Source: Thalassotalea sp. PS06 (GTDB lineage Bacteria > Pseudomonadota > Gammaproteobacteria > Enterobacterales > Alteromonadaceae). From it: DNA of 64,000 nucleotides. Position 1 is the first letter of the stretch; every line of letters starts with the position of its first letter. The notes beneath the pieces are model-generated. The model was not told the DNA's origin. It worked only from the letters and a program-made list of their open reading frames with translations, and searched no databases. Made by a program: the position numbers and the translations under genes. The stretch is from assembly GCF_007197775.1 (NCBI RefSeq), contig NZ_CP041638.1, positions 1,116,001-1,180,000 on the forward strand, in the 5' to 3' direction. Of this stretch, positions 37,049 through 46,280 are shown piece after piece.

Positions 37049-39493
37049 TTACCAGACTTTAACCCGTAACTCCTCTGGCAAGTATATTCTATCGTTTTCG
37101 TTTACATCGAACGCCTGATAAAACTCATCGATATTACGAACCGCGCCGTTAACGCGATGGCGAACCGGCAGATAATTATCCTGTTGTTGTAATTCCTGAA
37201 GTCTTTCTTCCGTGTACAGGACTCGCCAGCGTTGACCATAACCTATGAAGAAACGCTGTATGCCGGTAAAACCATCGGCTGTTGCTGCCGATTTGCTGCC
37301 CGAAGAAAACTGGTAAGCGTCAAGGGATACTTGAAGGGCGTTAACATCGCGAATGGCTTTGTACACGGTTTTGCGACCGTTAACCATAGGTAATGCTGGC
37401 ATAGCCATGCTCTGTGGCACTTCAATGGATGAGTCTTCTACCGTCTCAATGTTCTGATCTTCAAGCTCGGTTGCTTGCTGGTCGGTTTCTCCACCATCGG
37501 GTTGAATGGAAGCAACATCGGTACTGATTTCTTCTGTCGATTTACTGGCTGGTAACTCATCATTGGCAGGTAAATTCTCCGGAGCTACGGCAGGCATGGT
37601 TTCGATATTGCCATCGGATTCGTTCTCTGGTTCCTGAGGTGCGGTTTCGGTTTCTGGTGGGGCAGGCTCTGCCTGTGGGACCTCTTCAATTAAAGTATTA
37701 TCTTCGCTGGCAGCAATGGCGTTTTGTTCGGCGATTAGCTGCTGGCGCTGTCTTTCCTGCAATACCCAGGCATGGATAGCAGCATCATCTTCCTCATTGA
37801 TGGCAAGCAGGTCGTATTGGTCGCCAAGTCTGGCGGTAAGAATGCGATATTCGCGCTTATCTCTGCCGTGCCACCATGGGGCATAGACACCTTTACGGTT
37901 AAAGTTTCTGCCTTCACGATCGATACTGGCGATAAGCGTATCGGCAAGGACAGTTCCAAATGCACCATAGTTAATGGCATCTTCGGCGTTGCTATCAAAT
38001 AATGGTGGCTGAATGCTTCCTGCCGGAATAAAAATTTTGTTTCCCTCAGGCTGGTAAGTAATGCGAGTCGATTGTGGCAGGATGGGCCATTGGTTGGCGC
38101 TCACTGCCTGAGTCAATCGCATTCTTCGTAGTTGATAATCAAACAAAGCTGCACGTTGCCGGTTACCGAAATAGTCGCCAAATTTAATCTCGAGATTCGA
38201 GTAGTCACGCCAGGTCGTTGGACCACCTACTAGCACTTTTAAACCTTCTAATTTTTCGAGAGCGTTTTCCTGAGTACTTTCATAAAGCCATTCGATATCT
38301 TCTAACTGATTTGTCAGGGCGCGAATTTGGTTCGTTGACATTTGACTAACACGTTGTTGTTTTTGTCGGGTCATTTGTTCAGCGACATAGTTCTTGCCGA
38401 CAATATCACCAAGAACATCATTGACTGCATCTACAGCTCGCCACTCGGCGCGTTTCATGCCTTTTTGTTGTCTGAGCTGTTTGCCATAAAAGGCAAAATG
38501 CTGGCGCTCGATATTGCGGGTCAGATAGGTGGCATTGGCATGAAGGGCATGCCAGGTGAAATACAGTTTCCAGTCCTCTAACTCAGTTGTTACCAGCATT
38601 TCGTTAAGACCGCGCAGATAATTTATCTGCGGCACTACCAGGCCGTCAGTATTAAAGATACCGGCATCCGCCATGTACTCTTTCCAGTCGAAATAAGGCA
38701 TGATTTGCGGCAGGTTATGGTAAAGAAACTTGTTGTATAACAGGTCGATATTGCGATCATCGGCTTTATCTTCCTGATGCCCGGCAAGCTCGGTTTCAAG
38801 GGAAACGACTTTTCTTGCTGCCAGTTCCGCATCGGCTATTCCGGCAAGCTCAAACATGCGCATTATGTGCTCGCGATAAGCGCTGCGCAGATCGCGATAT
38901 TTTTGCTCAGTACTGAGGTAGTGTTCTTTGTTTGGTAACCCAAGCCCTGCCTGCCAGGTGGTTACCATGTATTTCGAGGTATCTTCTAAGTCGACTTCGA
39001 ATCTTAAATCAAAGGGTGGGTTGTAATTGTATTTTGTGGCATAAGCTAGATATTTAGCAAAATCGGCACGACTTTCAATGCTGTTGATCCGATCAAATAT
39101 CGGTTGAATAGGGGTTACGCCGAGGTTATCCCGACGTTCGAAATCCAGAAATGATTGATACAAATCGCCAACTTTCTGTTCGTCGGTGCCGTTTCCATAA
39201 CGGGTTCTGGCGGCGCGTTTGATGATTTGTAAAACCGCCTCGTGAGCACGCTGGTCGATCTCATCATAGACATCATATTGATGTTGGTTTTCCGGTACTA
39301 TGCCGTAGTCTTGCCAGTGGCCATTTACGTAACGATGGAAATCTTCACCTGGGCTTTGTTCAATTAACATGTTCTCCAGAGCGATACCGGAGTTATACGC
39401 AACGGGTGCAGTTTGCCGGGGGCCGCTGGAGCAGGACACTAATGTTAAGAAAATAAAGGTCGATGTCAGATACTTGACCATGCAGGTTTCCAT
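37049..39493 (-). CDS. M13 (neprilysin-like) family lipoprotein lacking the zinc site
   Basis: An 814-residue lipoprotein (lipobox LVSC, Cys near 21) with the M13 fold: DFHRYVNGHWQDYGIVPENQ near 50, GLGLPNKEHYL near 185, and IFIPAGSIQPPLFDSNAEDA near 485. Where M13 enzymes have the HEXXH helix (VIGHEITHGFDD), this protein has VLADTLIASIDR, so residues 518-522 read DTLIA and both histidines and the glutamate are gone. The ENIAD ligand motif is KAIRD (about 712-716), and the terminal C-x-V-W is V-K-V-W. Residues about 565-703 are an acidic, Pro/Glu-rich insert absent from the family. It must be a pseudoenzyme, perhaps a scaffold or binding protein in the periplasm. The ATG at 39481 is an alternative start. 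Confidence 0.85.
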   Translation of the reverse strand: METCMVKYLTSTFIFLTLVSCSSGPRQTAPVAYNSGIALENMLIEQSPGEDFHRYVNGHWQDYGIVPENQHQYDVYDEIDQRAHEAVLQIIKRAARTRYGNGTDEQKVGDLYQSFLDFERRDNLGVTPIQPIFDRINSIESRADFAKYLAYATKYNYNPPFDLRFEVDLEDTSKYMVTTWQAGLGLPNKEHYLSTEQKYRDLRSAYREHIMRMFELAGIADAELAARKVVSLETELAGHQEDKADDRNIDLLYNKFLYHNLPQIMPYFDWKEYMADAGIFNTDGLVVPQINYLRGLNEMLVTTELEDWKLYFTWHALHANATYLTRNIERQHFAFYGKQLRQQKGMKRAEWRAVDAVNDVLGDIVGKNYVAEQMTRQKQQRVSQMSTNQIRALTNQLEDIEWLYESTQENALEKLEGLKVLVGGPTTWRDYSNLEIKFGDYFGNRQRAALFDYQLRRMRLTQAVSANQWPILPQSTRITYQPEGNKIFIPAGSIQPPLFDSNAEDAINYGAFGTVLADTLIASIDREGRNFNRKGVYAPWWHGRDKREYRILTARLGDQYDLLAINEEDDAAIHAWVLQERQRQQLIAEQNAIAASEDNTLIEEVPQAEPAPPETETAPQEPENESDGNIETMPAVAPENLPANDELPASKSTEEISTDVASIQPDGGETDQQATELEDQNIETVEDSSIEVPQSMAMPALPMVNGRKTVYKAIRDVNALQVSLDAYQFSSGSKSAATADGFTGIQRFFIGYGQRWRVLYTEERLQELQQQDNYLPVRHRVNGAVRNIDEFYQAFDVNENDRIYLPEELRVKVW

Positions 39494-39628
39494 TTCATTA
39501 TGTTGCAGTCTTCCCGACTGCTAACCATTGTTATTACGTAATGAATTAACTATAGACAAGAATTGGAAAAATAGAATTGAAGAGGATGAGATCGGATATG
39601 TGATTGTTCAGGTCAAATAAAGGATATG

Positions 39629-39654
39629 AAAACGGGGCAAATGATGCCCCGTTT
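39629..39654 (-). terminator. Hairpin after ettA
   Basis: AAACGGGGCA pairs with TGCCCCGTTT around a short loop, 25 bases after the ettA stop; the T-run is short (TTTT). Confidence 0.7.
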
Positions 39655-39678
39655 GTCGGCTGTTGTGTGCGGTAATTC

Positions 39679-41355
39679 CTATGCCGTAATGCGCTTGTAT
39701 TTGATACGGTGCGGTTCAACTGCCTGTGGCCCAAGGGTTTTCTTCAGCCATTCTTCGTATTCGGTAAAGTTACCTTCAAAGAAATTAACCTGACCTTCAT
39801 CACGATAATCGATAATATGGGTTGCAATTCGGTCTAAGAACCAACGGTCATGGGAAATTACCATGGCACAACCGGGGAATTCCAACAGCGCCTCTTCAAG
39901 AGCACGCAAGGTCTCAACATCGAGGTCATTGGTTGGCTCATCGAGCAGTAATAAGTTACCACCGGTTTTCACTAGCTTGGCCAGATGCACACGGTTACGC
40001 TCACCACCGGATAAATCACCAATAAATTTTTGTTGGTCATTTCCTTTAAAGTTAAAACGACTTACATAAGCACGGCTCGGAGTTTCATAACCACCGATAG
40101 AGATAATGTCATTACCCTCAGAGATTTCCTGGAATACGGTGTTTTTATCATCCATATCGTCTCGGAACTGATCGACGCTGGCCAGTTTGACCGTTTCGCC
40201 AACGGTAACACTACCGGAATCCGGGGTTTCAGTACCGCTCAGCATTTTAAACAGGGTAGATTTACCGGCACCATTTGGTCCGATAATCCCAACGATGGCA
40301 CCTTTGGGAATGGAGAAACTCAAATCATCAATTAATACGCGGTCGTTAAATGACTTGGTAAGGTTCTCAACTTCAAGCACTTTGTCACCTAGACGCGGGC
40401 CAGGTGGAATGTAAAGCTCATTAGTTTCGTTACGCTTTTGATTTTCATGACTCGACAATTCTTCAAAGCGCGCCATACGGGCTTTGCTTTTCGCCTGACG
40501 AGCTTTCGGATTTGAACGCACCCATTCAAGCTCTTGCTTGATGGTTTTCTGCAGGGCATTTTCAGTACGTTTTTCCTGTTCAAGGCGTGCATCTTTTTGC
40601 TCAAGCCAGGATGAGTAGTTACCTTCCCATGGAATACCATGGCCACGGTCAAGTTCTAGGATCCAACCTGCAACATTATCCAGGAAATAACGATCGTGGG
40701 TAATGGCGACAACAGTGCCATTGTAATCGTGTAGGAAGCGCTCTAACCAGGCGACCGATTCTGCATCCAGGTGGTTAGTTGGTTCGTCGAGCAATAGCAT
40801 GTCTGGTTTTTCTAAAAGCAAACGACATAAGGCGACACGACGACGCTCACCACCAGATAATACTTTTACTTTCTGATCCCACTCAGGAAGACGCAATGCA
40901 TCGGCAGCACGCTCCAACACATTATCAATGTTGTGGCCATCCTGAGAATCAATAATGGCTTCCAGCTCACCTTGTTCTTTCGCCAAAGCGTCAAAATCAG
41001 CGCCTTCCTCAGCATATTCCATGTAAACCTGGTCAAGGCGGGTCAGGGCGTTTTTAACTTCACTTACTGCTTGCTCGACAATTTCGCGAACCGTTGCTTC
41101 TTCATCAAGCTCTGGCTCCTGCGGTAAATAACCGATTTTGGTACCGGCTAAGGCTTTTGCTTCACCTTCAAACTCAGTATCAACGCCGGCCATGATGCGC
41201 AGCAATGTTGATTTACCTGCACCATTTAAACCGAGAACACCGATTTTGGCGCCAGGGAAAAATGAAAGGGAAATATCTTTAAGAATGGTACGTTTTGGAG
41301 GCACCACTTTTGACACGCGGTGCATGGAGTAAATAAATTTATCGGGCAAAGCCAT
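39679..41355 (-). CDS. ettA: Energy-dependent translational throttle protein EttA
   Basis: ABC-F protein that binds the ribosomal E site and gates the first elongation steps by ATP/ADP ratio. Length 558 (E. coli 555). Two ABC domains: Walker A GLNGAGKST near 40 and GPNGAGKST near 355; signature LSGGERRR and LSGGERNR; Walker B LLLDEPTNHLD and LLLDEPTNDLD. The P-site tRNA interaction motif linker lies at about 240-310 and the C-terminus ends IKYKRI. It starts MALPDKFIYSMHRV. Divergent from the hybrid kinase gene; MITE copy 4 lies in the shared spacer. Confidence 0.98.
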   Translation of the reverse strand: MALPDKFIYSMHRVSKVVPPKRTILKDISLSFFPGAKIGVLGLNGAGKSTLLRIMAGVDTEFEGEAKALAGTKIGYLPQEPELDEEATVREIVEQAVSEVKNALTRLDQVYMEYAEEGADFDALAKEQGELEAIIDSQDGHNIDNVLERAADALRLPEWDQKVKVLSGGERRRVALCRLLLEKPDMLLLDEPTNHLDAESVAWLERFLHDYNGTVVAITHDRYFLDNVAGWILELDRGHGIPWEGNYSSWLEQKDARLEQEKRTENALQKTIKQELEWVRSNPKARQAKSKARMARFEELSSHENQKRNETNELYIPPGPRLGDKVLEVENLTKSFNDRVLIDDLSFSIPKGAIVGIIGPNGAGKSTLFKMLSGTETPDSGSVTVGETVKLASVDQFRDDMDDKNTVFQEISEGNDIISIGGYETPSRAYVSRFNFKGNDQQKFIGDLSGGERNRVHLAKLVKTGGNLLLLDEPTNDLDVETLRALEEALLEFPGCAMVISHDRWFLDRIATHIIDYRDEGQVNFFEGNFTEYEEWLKKTLGPQAVEPHRIKYKRITA

Positions 41356-41532
41356 GGATAAAACCTTTTTCTTTAAGGACTGGATTTCTAAACAGATATT
41401 TTATCTCAAGATTTCAATTATTAATACCCGAGGCGCTAAGTTGTCATCTTTCTTTCGCAATTAGGTCTGGAAGGTGATTTTTTATTTCCATAGCATCGTT
41501 TAAATGATATAAAAATAACCACAGGGAAGTAA

Positions 41533-41795
41533 TACCAATCACACTAAGTTTGTGCACAACTCAGAGTTAGGGTCGAGGTTCAGTGACAACATAGATTTTA
41601 TTGATATAGTCATTCTATATTAATGAAATATAGGGCCGTAAATGGGCCTCTCACTAACTCCCTACGGGTGAGTTTTAAAGGCGTTTATCCTGCGTTATTG
41701 ATTTTGACAATGGAATAACCATTCTCTGCAATCAAAGCCTTGTCTAAAAGCCTTTAAATTCTCACTGAGTGAGCAATAATTTAATGTGATTGGTA
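41533..41795 (+). mobile_element. MITE copy 4 (263 bp)
   Basis: Begins TACCAATCACACTAAG and ends TTAATGTGATTGGTA, same orientation as copies 1 and 2. The flanks are TAA (left) and TGA (right), a two-of-three match. It fills most of the divergent ettA/hybrid kinase spacer and ends 33 bases before the kinase ATG, so it may have displaced or now supply promoter elements. Confidence 0.9.
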
Positions 41796-41828
41796 TGAAA
41801 TATAAATAAAGGATTGCTCGCGAAAGTT

Positions 41829-44756
41829 ATGGAAAGATTAGCCATCGTATCTCAACCGGATTCTCCTACAAGCAGATTAACGAAATCTGTGTCTCAGGCG
41901 CTGATAATATTGTGCACTTGCAGTGCGGCAACGCCTTCTTTTACATACGCAACTGAAGCACCAGCATCGCAATCCTCTGGCGTTCTGTCCGAGGATAGCT
42001 TAGCGTCACGTCTGCAAACCTTATCCACAGAAACCGATAGTAACAAGGCTCTTGCTGAGTACGATAAAATATTGGCCGACACGTTGCTTGATGATGTAGA
42101 CAAAATCCAGGTGCTTCGCGGCAAAGGGATGTTCGCGTTTCAATTTAACAACCTTGATATGGCAATTGCCGCATTTGGCCAGGCAAAGTTGGTTTCCGAG
42201 GCGATAGACGATGTGCAACAACAAGCTGAAATAAGCAAGATGCTCGGGGTGTTTCGCTATTATCGCGGCGACAATAAATTAGCGATTAAGCATTACAATG
42301 AAGCTATACCGTATTACGTCGCTAAAACTGATTTCTTACAACAGGCTAATTTACTTAATAATATTGGTCTAGCCAATACGGCGATGGCCAGATATGAATT
42401 GGCGTTAAATGCCTATGAGCAGGCAGAGCCTTTGTACCTTCAATATGGAGATAAAGCCGATCAAATCGATGTCCGCTTCAATATTGGTGGTCTGTATGTA
42501 GAATTGAATCGCTATGATGTGGCTATCGAATCTTTCCTGGAAGTAAAGGCGTTTCGTGAAACGGTTCAGGATTTAGACGGTCTTGCCCTGGTCCACAGCG
42601 ATTTAGGTATCGCTTATAAATGTGCAGATAACTTCGAATTAGCAGAAAAATTCCAGCTTCTCGCCTACGAGCACTACAAAGCTAATGATAAGGGTTATGA
42701 CATAGCGACTCAGGGCATAAATCTGGCGGGCTTATACAATGAATTTGGGGAGCCGGAAAAGGCTCGCCCATTTGCCCTGCTAGGAATTGAATACGGAACT
42801 CAGTATCAACATTATGGCGCGGTTGCCGGTAGCTATTATGAACTGGCTAGGGTTAATTATGTATCTGGCGAGCACGACAAAGCCTTTGCAAACCTTGAGC
42901 AGGCCAATACGCTAGCGAAGAAAGTAGATGATAACGACTTACTCGAAGAAATATTGCAGCTGTCGGCATTGGTAAATGCCGCCGTTGGAAATTATCAGCA
43001 GGCGCAATTGATTCAGCAACAGTTTGCGCGTAGTGTCGTTGAGTCATCAAATAACGAATTAAATGAAAAACTTGCTGAATTTGAAACGCAGCAATTAAAA
43101 CAACGTATTACGCAGTTAGAAGCACAGGATAAGCTCAGTCAATTAGAATTTGATAAAGCCAATCAGGCGCGCAATTTTATTGTTTTTATACTTATCTTCA
43201 TCACCATTATCTTGCTGCTGTTGATGCAAAAGAAGCGGTCGAGAGAGGCAAAAGCTGAACTAGAAACTATGGTGGATACCCGTACTGAAGAGTTGTTGCA
43301 AACCACCAAGGAACTGGAAGAAGCTAACCGTATTAAAAACCAGTTTTTGGCGAACGTAACCCATGAAATTCGCACCCCGCTATCTGTTGTCATCGGTAAT
43401 GCTGAAGCCCTGTTAAATGATGAAGTTCAAAGTTCGGAAAAACCTAAACATTATCAACAGTTATATTCTAATAGTCTGTTCTTATTAGAAATCGTCAACG
43501 ATATTCTTGATTTGAGTAAAATTGAAGCAAACCAGATTAAGCTCATCCCTAAACCTGTGCTGCTGGTTGATTTGTTTACAGAACTGGAAGCGATGTTTGC
43601 TGAACAGGCGCGTCAAAAGGGTCTGAACTTCAAAGTGAATTTTAACTTTTCTGATGATGTACGAATTCATCTCGATGCAATGCGATTCAATCAGATATTG
43701 TTTAACCTGTGTTCCAATGCCATCAAATTTACCGAGCAGGGAAGTGTGACGGTCGATGTGTTGCTGCATGATGGGCAACTGCAGGTCACAGTAACCGATA
43801 CTGGTATTGGCATGGACGCGGTGCAGGTAGAGCAGGTGTTCGGTTGTTTTGTGCAGGGGGACAACAGTATTTCCCGTCGTTTTGGCGGTAGTGGCCTGGG
43901 CTTATATTTAGTTTCTAACTTGTGTCAGCTAATGGATGCCAAAATCGATGTCGATAGTCGCCTCGGGACCGGTAGCGTATTCTCAGTTTCTCTTCCTGTT
44001 GCCGTTGTTGGCAATCATGGCGTTGAGAAAACCTTAAGTGCCAGCGTCCACGCCAAAACCGCTTATCAGTTTAATGGTCGTGTTCTGGTTGCCGAGGATC
44101 ACCCCGATAACCGCGCCTTGATTCGCTTGTATCTGCAACGTCTGGGTATTGATGTATCAACAGTCTGTGACGGCCTTGAGGCAATCCAATGGTTACAAAA
44201 CAACGAGGTTGATCTGGTGTTTATGGATATTCAAATGCCAAACCTCGATGGCTTTAGCGCCTTGACACGTTTGTCGAAATCTGGATTTAGCAAACCTGTT
44301 TATGCGTTTACCGCCAACGCTATGTCCCATGAAATTGAACATTATCTCAATGTTGGTTTTTCGGGATATATTGAAAAGCCTTTGAATCGGGAAAATATCA
44401 TTGACACCTTGAAGAAGCATTTACCTTATGAGGCAGAGAAATTCACTGCCGAGACTCATGGAGAGCAACATAGTGGCGATGCTCAGATAGAAATATTAGC
44501 AACGAGTTTTGTTGCCAGTGCGAAAACCGATATAAACAGTATTTGTCTGGCAGACGAGCAACAGGACTGGCAAGCCATGAGTGATTTGTGTCATAAGCTA
44601 TGTGGTGCGGCGCAAATGTTTGGCTTTGTTGAGCTTGCAGACGCTAGCAGACGTTTGGAACTAAGCCTGATAAACCGTCGCTTTGATAAAAAACGTCCGT
44701 TATTGCTGGAGTTAAAAATGCTGGTTGCCAATTTGAGTGAGACATCCTCCGCCTGA
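41829..44756 (+). CDS. TPR-containing hybrid sensor histidine kinase with receiver and Hpt domains
   Basis: A 975-residue membrane phosphorelay protein. A signal/TM segment (about 25-45) is followed by roughly seven tetratricopeptide repeats (about 90-400, e.g. LLNNIGLANTAMARYELALNA), a coiled-coil stretch, a membrane helix (IVFILIFITIILLLL, near 450), and a HisKA domain with H512 in NVTHEIRTPL. The ATPase has NLCSNAIKF, DTGIGM and GGSGLGLYLV. The receiver has Asp800 in FMDIQMPNLDG, and the Hpt domain has H922 in LCHKLCGAAQMFG. The complete H-D-H relay in one protein needs a separate output regulator, which is not adjacent. ATG 41829 is chosen over TTG 41814. The signal is unknown; the periplasmic TPR region is the likely sensor. 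Confidence 0.92.
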   Translation: MERLAIVSQPDSPTSRLTKSVSQALIILCTCSAATPSFTYATEAPASQSSGVLSEDSLASRLQTLSTETDSNKALAEYDKILADTLLDDVDKIQVLRGKGMFAFQFNNLDMAIAAFGQAKLVSEAIDDVQQQAEISKMLGVFRYYRGDNKLAIKHYNEAIPYYVAKTDFLQQANLLNNIGLANTAMARYELALNAYEQAEPLYLQYGDKADQIDVRFNIGGLYVELNRYDVAIESFLEVKAFRETVQDLDGLALVHSDLGIAYKCADNFELAEKFQLLAYEHYKANDKGYDIATQGINLAGLYNEFGEPEKARPFALLGIEYGTQYQHYGAVAGSYYELARVNYVSGEHDKAFANLEQANTLAKKVDDNDLLEEILQLSALVNAAVGNYQQAQLIQQQFARSVVESSNNELNEKLAEFETQQLKQRITQLEAQDKLSQLEFDKANQARNFIVFILIFITIILLLLMQKKRSREAKAELETMVDTRTEELLQTTKELEEANRIKNQFLANVTHEIRTPLSVVIGNAEALLNDEVQSSEKPKHYQQLYSNSLFLLEIVNDILDLSKIEANQIKLIPKPVLLVDLFTELEAMFAEQARQKGLNFKVNFNFSDDVRIHLDAMRFNQILFNLCSNAIKFTEQGSVTVDVLLHDGQLQVTVTDTGIGMDAVQVEQVFGCFVQGDNSISRRFGGSGLGLYLVSNLCQLMDAKIDVDSRLGTGSVFSVSLPVAVVGNHGVEKTLSASVHAKTAYQFNGRVLVAEDHPDNRALIRLYLQRLGIDVSTVCDGLEAIQWLQNNEVDLVFMDIQMPNLDGFSALTRLSKSGFSKPVYAFTANAMSHEIEHYLNVGFSGYIEKPLNRENIIDTLKKHLPYEAEKFTAETHGEQHSGDAQIEILATSFVASAKTDINSICLADEQQDWQAMSDLCHKLCGAAQMFGFVELADASRRLELSLINRRFDKKRPLLLELKMLVANLSETSSA

Positions 44757-44778
44757 TAATCGCAATCGGTCATTGCCA

Positions 44779-44945
44779 CTACTGGTTTTCCTTAACCGAT
44801 TCCATAACCACATAGGTCGTAATTGAGTGTACCTGCGGCAAGCTAACCAACACAAGGGTATAAAACACTTTGTAGGCAACTAAGTCACTGGTTTCTACCC
44901 ACAACAGATACTCAAATGCGCCAGTGATGTTATGGCACTCTTTTA
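44779..44945 (-). pseudogene. Lrp/AsnC family regulator, C-terminal remnant
   Basis: The frame reads ECHNITGAFEYLLWVETSD, then AYKVFYTLVLVSLPQVHSI and TTYVVMESVKENQ and stops at 44779; these are the ligand-binding RAM domain and tail of an Lrp-type regulator. The DNA-binding half is absent: upstream of KECHN the DNA becomes a 42-bp repeat and then unrelated sequence. It is divergent from a LysE exporter, the usual partner of such regulators. The remnant cannot bind DNA, so the exporter has probably lost its specific control. Confidence 0.88.
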
Positions 44946-44987
44946 TACCAAATCCACTAAGTGTTCTCCCACTCTGTGGAATTGGTA
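44946..44987. mobile_element. 42-bp miniature relative of the MITE termini
   Basis: TACCAAATCCACTAAGTG at one end and CTGTGGAATTGGTA at the other are near inverse complements with a short centre. The left end resembles the MITE start TACCAATCCCACTAAGT. It lies exactly at the break of the Lrp remnant. Confidence 0.62.
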
Positions 44988-45060
44988 TAGGCAAACTTTG
45001 CAAGATAATTTTTCATCATACAACGTATACTTGTGCTAATTAATTTTCACGGATTTTTCA

Positions 45061-45678
45061 ATGAACGCTGAAATGTTTGCCGCCTTAGCGCTATTTTGTT
45101 TTGTCTCCTCAATAACACCAGGCCCTAACAATCTGATGTTAATGTCTTCAGGTGCAACCTTTGGTTTTCGTCGCACCATTCCGCATATGCTAGGCGTAGG
45201 GATTGGTTTTGTGGTTATGGTCATTCTCGTCGGCGTTGGCCTGATGCAGCTATTTGATCAGTTTCCGCTGAGTTACCAAATCCTGAAACTGATTAGCGTT
45301 GTCTATCTATTGTATCTGGCCTATAAAATTGCCCATTCTTCTGATCCGGTGACCTCAGATTCTGCAACTGAAGAGTCGAGCGAAAGTAAACCAACACCAA
45401 TCAGTTTTTGGCAGGCCGTAGCGTTTCAGTGGGTTAATCCGAAGGCCTGGGCAATGGCGTTAACCTCGATCAGCGCTTATGCACCTTCTCAACAGTTTAG
45501 TGCGGTGTTATTCGTCGCGTTTATTTTCGGGGTAATCAATTTGCCTTCGGTCAGTGCCTGGGCGATGCTAGGGCAGGAGTTGCAGAGGGTGTTAACCAAC
45601 CCACGGCGTTTGCAGCTTTTTAACTGGACGATGGCCGCACTGTTGATTGTATCTTTGTACCCAGTAGTGACGAATTAA
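45061..45678 (+). CDS. LysE family amino-acid exporter
   Basis: A 205-residue inner-membrane translocator of the LysE/RhtB superfamily. It opens MNAEMFAALALFCFVSSITP with the hallmark SSITPGPNNLMLMSSG, then RRTIPHMLGVGIGF, and about six hydrophobic segments. The mid-sequence AFQWVNPKAWAMALT is also conserved. It likely exports an amino acid; which one cannot be read from sequence. The divergent regulator gene beside it is a fragment, so expression may be constitutive. Upstream -10/-35 elements were not assigned. Confidence 0.92.
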   Translation: MNAEMFAALALFCFVSSITPGPNNLMLMSSGATFGFRRTIPHMLGVGIGFVVMVILVGVGLMQLFDQFPLSYQILKLISVVYLLYLAYKIAHSSDPVTSDSATEESSESKPTPISFWQAVAFQWVNPKAWAMALTSISAYAPSQQFSAVLFVAFIFGVINLPSVSAWAMLGQELQRVLTNPRRLQLFNWTMAALLIVSLYPVVTN

Positions 45679-45701
45679 CTAATGATTAGTTAGTAAATCA
45701 A

Positions 45702-46280
45702 TCAGGCTGATGGGGCTCTGTCGGCAAAACAAACCTGATGATAACCGGTAATGGCGTATGTTTTCAGCCTAGCTTGCTCTCCCTCTCCGGTATAAACGTC
45801 CACATGTTTTTGTTTGATAGCGCTACCGACATCGGTAGCCACAAATGTTGAACGCTGAATGTGCTCGGCGGTATGTGGAATAATCACCGTACTTTGTTTA
45901 GCGATAAGGGTATTGTCGACAGCAACTTCCCCGAGATTAAGCATTTTTCCCGTTGAATTTAATGGTACCGGGCTTTTATGCCAGTTTCCGGAAAAGTAGC
46001 CTAAATACCAGCCAAAACGGGTTTTTCCCCAGCCCTCAATGCGCACCGCATCGACAAAATTTCTTTTAAAGTGATAGTTCTCCTGAGTTTTCAAGGTGAG
46101 AGATTGATACGGAGCCTCAAAATCATTTTCAATGGGCGTGTAATAACCGGTGACTCGCCAGCCATCCTGACATTGATAGTTGTTCGGAGCGGAAATTCGC
46201 TCCGGAACTGTTTGGCAGGCGGCCAACGACATTATCCCTGCAAGTCCTGCTAAAAGTCGGCTAAATTGCGGTTTGCCCAT
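45702..46280 (-). CDS. 3D-domain (MltA-like barrel) lipoprotein
   Basis: A 192-residue lipoprotein: signal ends at SLAAC (Cys near 22), then VTGYYTPIENDFEAP, VDAVRIEGWGKTRFGW and FVATDVGSAIKQKHVDVYTG. The last stretch contains the aspartates of the 3D domain, a double-psi beta-barrel shared with MltA lytic transglycosylases. The protein is smaller than MltA and lacks its peptidoglycan groove domain, so it is only a candidate murein-binding or hydrolysing protein. ATG 46280 is used with AGGA upstream; it overlaps the end of the acetyltransferase gene by 20 bp, so the two are likely co-transcribed. Confidence 0.8.
   Translation of the reverse strand: MGKPQFSRLLAGLAGIMSLAACQTVPERISAPNNYQCQDGWRVTGYYTPIENDFEAPYQSLTLKTQENYHFKRNFVDAVRIEGWGKTRFGWYLGYFSGNWHKSPVPLNSTGKMLNLGEVAVDNTLIAKQSTVIIPHTAEHIQRSTFVATDVGSAIKQKHVDVYTGEGEQARLKTYAITGYHQVCFADRAPSA

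Noticed and set aside
37049..39493. Active M13 endopeptidase
   Set aside because: All HEXXH residues and the glutamate ligand are replaced, so zinc catalysis is not possible by the known mechanism.
44779..45003. Intact small gene of 74 codons
   Set aside because: Its first 20 codons are the 42-bp element and a stretch of unrelated sequence; only the remaining part is Lrp-like, so it is a remnant.
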